Source: Chara braunii
Lineage: Eukaryota; Streptophyta; Charophyceae; Charales; Characeae
Reading direction: 5' to 3'
Length of the DNA stretch: 42,675 bases
Assembly: GCA_003427395.1 (NCBI GenBank)
Contig: BFEA01000839.1
Span: 150,483-193,157, forward strand
Program-made: the position numbers and the translations under genes
Shown: in pieces, positions 41,235 to 42,675 of the stretch
Position numbering within the stretch: the stretch's first letter is position 1
Layout: every line of letters starts with the position of its first letter
The notes under the pieces: generated by a model
What the model was told of the DNA's origin: nothing
The model's database searches: none
What the model saw: the letters and a program-made list of their open reading frames with translations, nothing else

Positions 41235-41988
41235 GAATATTGTTGAGTGAAGGTCTCGCCGCGTGCCCTTGGAAAGGAAGTAAAGGGGGCATAGCATTGG
41301 AGACGCCCGACAACGTATACAAATGAATAACCTTTCTCGAGGTATTTTTTTGGTACGAGTCAAAAAGTTGTTCATTCTCACACAAGGTTTGTATAATATT
41401 TTTATCCTCTTCTATGTAAGGAGGACATGGAGAGGGAATCTTCCATCGATCGAGTCATATATCCGGGGCAGCATTGAAATCTCTTGCCATAACTAAGTGA
41501 ATATTTTTCATAATTTGCTACCTAATGTCTTGAAAGAACCTGACCCTTTCTTCTATTTTATTAGGACTATATACATTAATTACACATAGGATATATGAAT
41601 CAATCATTCAGATAGCGGATATCCAGCGGCCCTTCTCGTTATCGGCCACCCACTAAATTATTTATGCCCTAGAATCAGGTGGGACCCAAATCGCTATTCC
41701 CGCTGAGGCACTTCTTGGGGCTGGAATACTAAGCTTAATAAACGACCATACAATGCAATGGGCTCAGATATGAATGGGGGAGTTAGTTAAATGTGTTTCC
41801 TGTATGCATATAATGTCACGCCATGTTCTTTCTCTTACTCCTTTCAGCTGTTTCAATATAGCCTTTCTGTTTTCCGCATCTACCTTAGCTAAACCATTCA
41901 CGTTAAGAGATCGAAGATGAAGGTTTGCAGTTTTGGTTGCACTGTACAAGGATGAATTCTTACCGTTATATACTTGTATAGCTTCCAT
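41235..41988 (-). pseudogene. LINE apurinic-type endonuclease domain (minus strand)
   Basis: From 41988 downward on the minus strand: LHLRSLNVNGLAKVDAENRK, then DIICIQETHL (the metal-binding Glu of the L-Q-E-T-H motif), GIAIWVPPDSRA, RWISAI, CVINVYSPN, RVRFFQDI, then ARDFNAAPD (usual form G-D-F-N, with Gly changed to Arg), then QLFDSYQKNTSRK. This is the N-terminal endonuclease of LINE ORF2, which nicks target DNA to prime reverse transcription. Several stops and at least one frameshift are present. The final S-D-H-x-P region is not recognisable. The RT that should follow is missing: GC-rich repeat DNA begins near 41235. Confidence 0.87.
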
Positions 41989-42259
41989 CTTAACAAAAAC
42001 TACTAAACAAAGAACCTCCCCCCCCTAGTACCTTAGAGGCGGATCCAGTTACCGTTGTTCAATTCAACGACAGATTGTAGGATACCTCTTCGTCGAATAA
42101 TACTGAGAAAGGCGACTACATCTGAGGCAGACCACACAACATTTGCTTTAATTTTGAGACTTTATAGTTCTAACAATGTCGCATGGGAAAACCATCTCAG
42201 ACCTGGCTCTTTCTGTTCCTCAAAATGAACAAAAGTGTCATTTTTGCTATGTAGAAAAT

Positions 42260-42306
42260 CCGGATATCCGGCAGGCCATTTCATCCGGAATTTTCAATCC
42301 GGATGA
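42260..42306. repeat. Clustered ATCCGG palindromes
   Basis: CCGGATATCCGG (42260-42271) is a perfect 12-bp palindrome. TCATCCGGA (42281-42289) pairs perfectly with TCCGGATGA (42298-42306). A further ATCCGG follows. Role unknown. Confidence 0.7.
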
Positions 42307-42640
42307 AAATTAAAAAAATCCGGCCCTGCGCAAAACATTTTTTTTTACCAAAAAAAATAATAATTCAAAAAATTCTGGAAAAGAAGTATAATGTTCACAT
42401 TAGTGATACAAACAACTTTTGGCTTGAGTCCATTGTTGATGTCTCAACAAATAAAAAGATAAAAATATAAAACAGAAAAAGAAAATAATATTTGGATAAA
42501 AATTTATAAGACGAATCAAAGCATCCCCCCTCTAAACCCTTTCATTCCCTATCTTACCCCCTTTCAACCCTTCCATGACTTATCAAGCTTTTCATGAAAT
42601 AGGAACATAGTTCTATTGTATTTTACATGCGCAATATTGC

Positions 42641-42671
42641 TTTTTTTTTTTTTTTTTTTTTTCTTTTTTTT
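42641..42671. repeat. Poly-T tract at window end
   Basis: About 30 T with one C. It could be a retroposon tail read from the other strand; the body would be outside the window. Confidence 0.8.
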
Positions 42672-42675
42672 GGCC

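Overview
This is a eukaryotic, repeat-dominated nuclear window, most likely from the green lineage. The evidence is an initiator-Met-type primer site beside a Ty3/gypsy gag, LINE ORF2 tails with the plant-type zf-RVT domain, and a BED-finger/DUF659 hAT transposase relic. A charophyte alga such as Chara would fit the repeat style, but this is inference; no host marker gene, tRNA or rRNA was found. No intact protein-coding gene is visible. Almost every recognisable protein is a decayed transposable-element ORF carrying stops and frameshifts.

Layout. (1) 1-4390: a decayed minus-strand Ty3/gypsy element (primer site, gag, zinc knuckle, reverse transcriptase with YMDD). (2) 4400-7400: homopolymers and microsatellites, including oppositely oriented (AATC)n and (GATT)n blocks and a (TC)n/(GA)n mirror. 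(3) 8164-20668: a very large inverted repeat. Arms of about 5.4 kb (8164-13552) and 5.1 kb (15560-20668) face each other across about 2 kb. I interpret the arms as giant LTRs, because the right arm ends in TCGACA and is followed two bases later by a primer-site-like TGGTGTCA and then a gag-pro-RT region (20991-25100). The left LTR may extend to 14493, giving about 6.3 kb from TGTGGGG to TCGACA. (4) 25108-26405: a 1.3 kb unit with about 107-bp inverted ends that interrupts the RT; its core is a second copy of a 1.06 kb segment also present at 14497-15560. (5) 28357-28961: assembly gap. (6) 29378-32510: a third, strongly diverged copy of the giant LTR 3' half. (7) 32790-34560: repeated membrane-protein-like exon fragments. 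(8) 35064-36258: hAT transposase relic. (9) 36950-42000: two LINE remnants in opposite orientation, a 17-bp-duplication-flanked short insertion, and a GC-rich block with a 52-bp minisatellite that splits the minus-strand LINE.

The most striking feature is inside the giant LTR family. One array holds eight hairpins that share a conserved CATT-loop-AATG core but have different, self-complementary stems at each position. Next to it is an array of five roughly 120-bp units, each carrying variable-stem hairpins. Both arrays recur at the same relative positions in all three LTR copies, including the diverged one. Base changes between the two sides of the stems are largely compensatory, and the mismatches become G-U pairs only on the LTR sense strand. 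This suggests a selected RNA structure, which I do not recognise from any named family.
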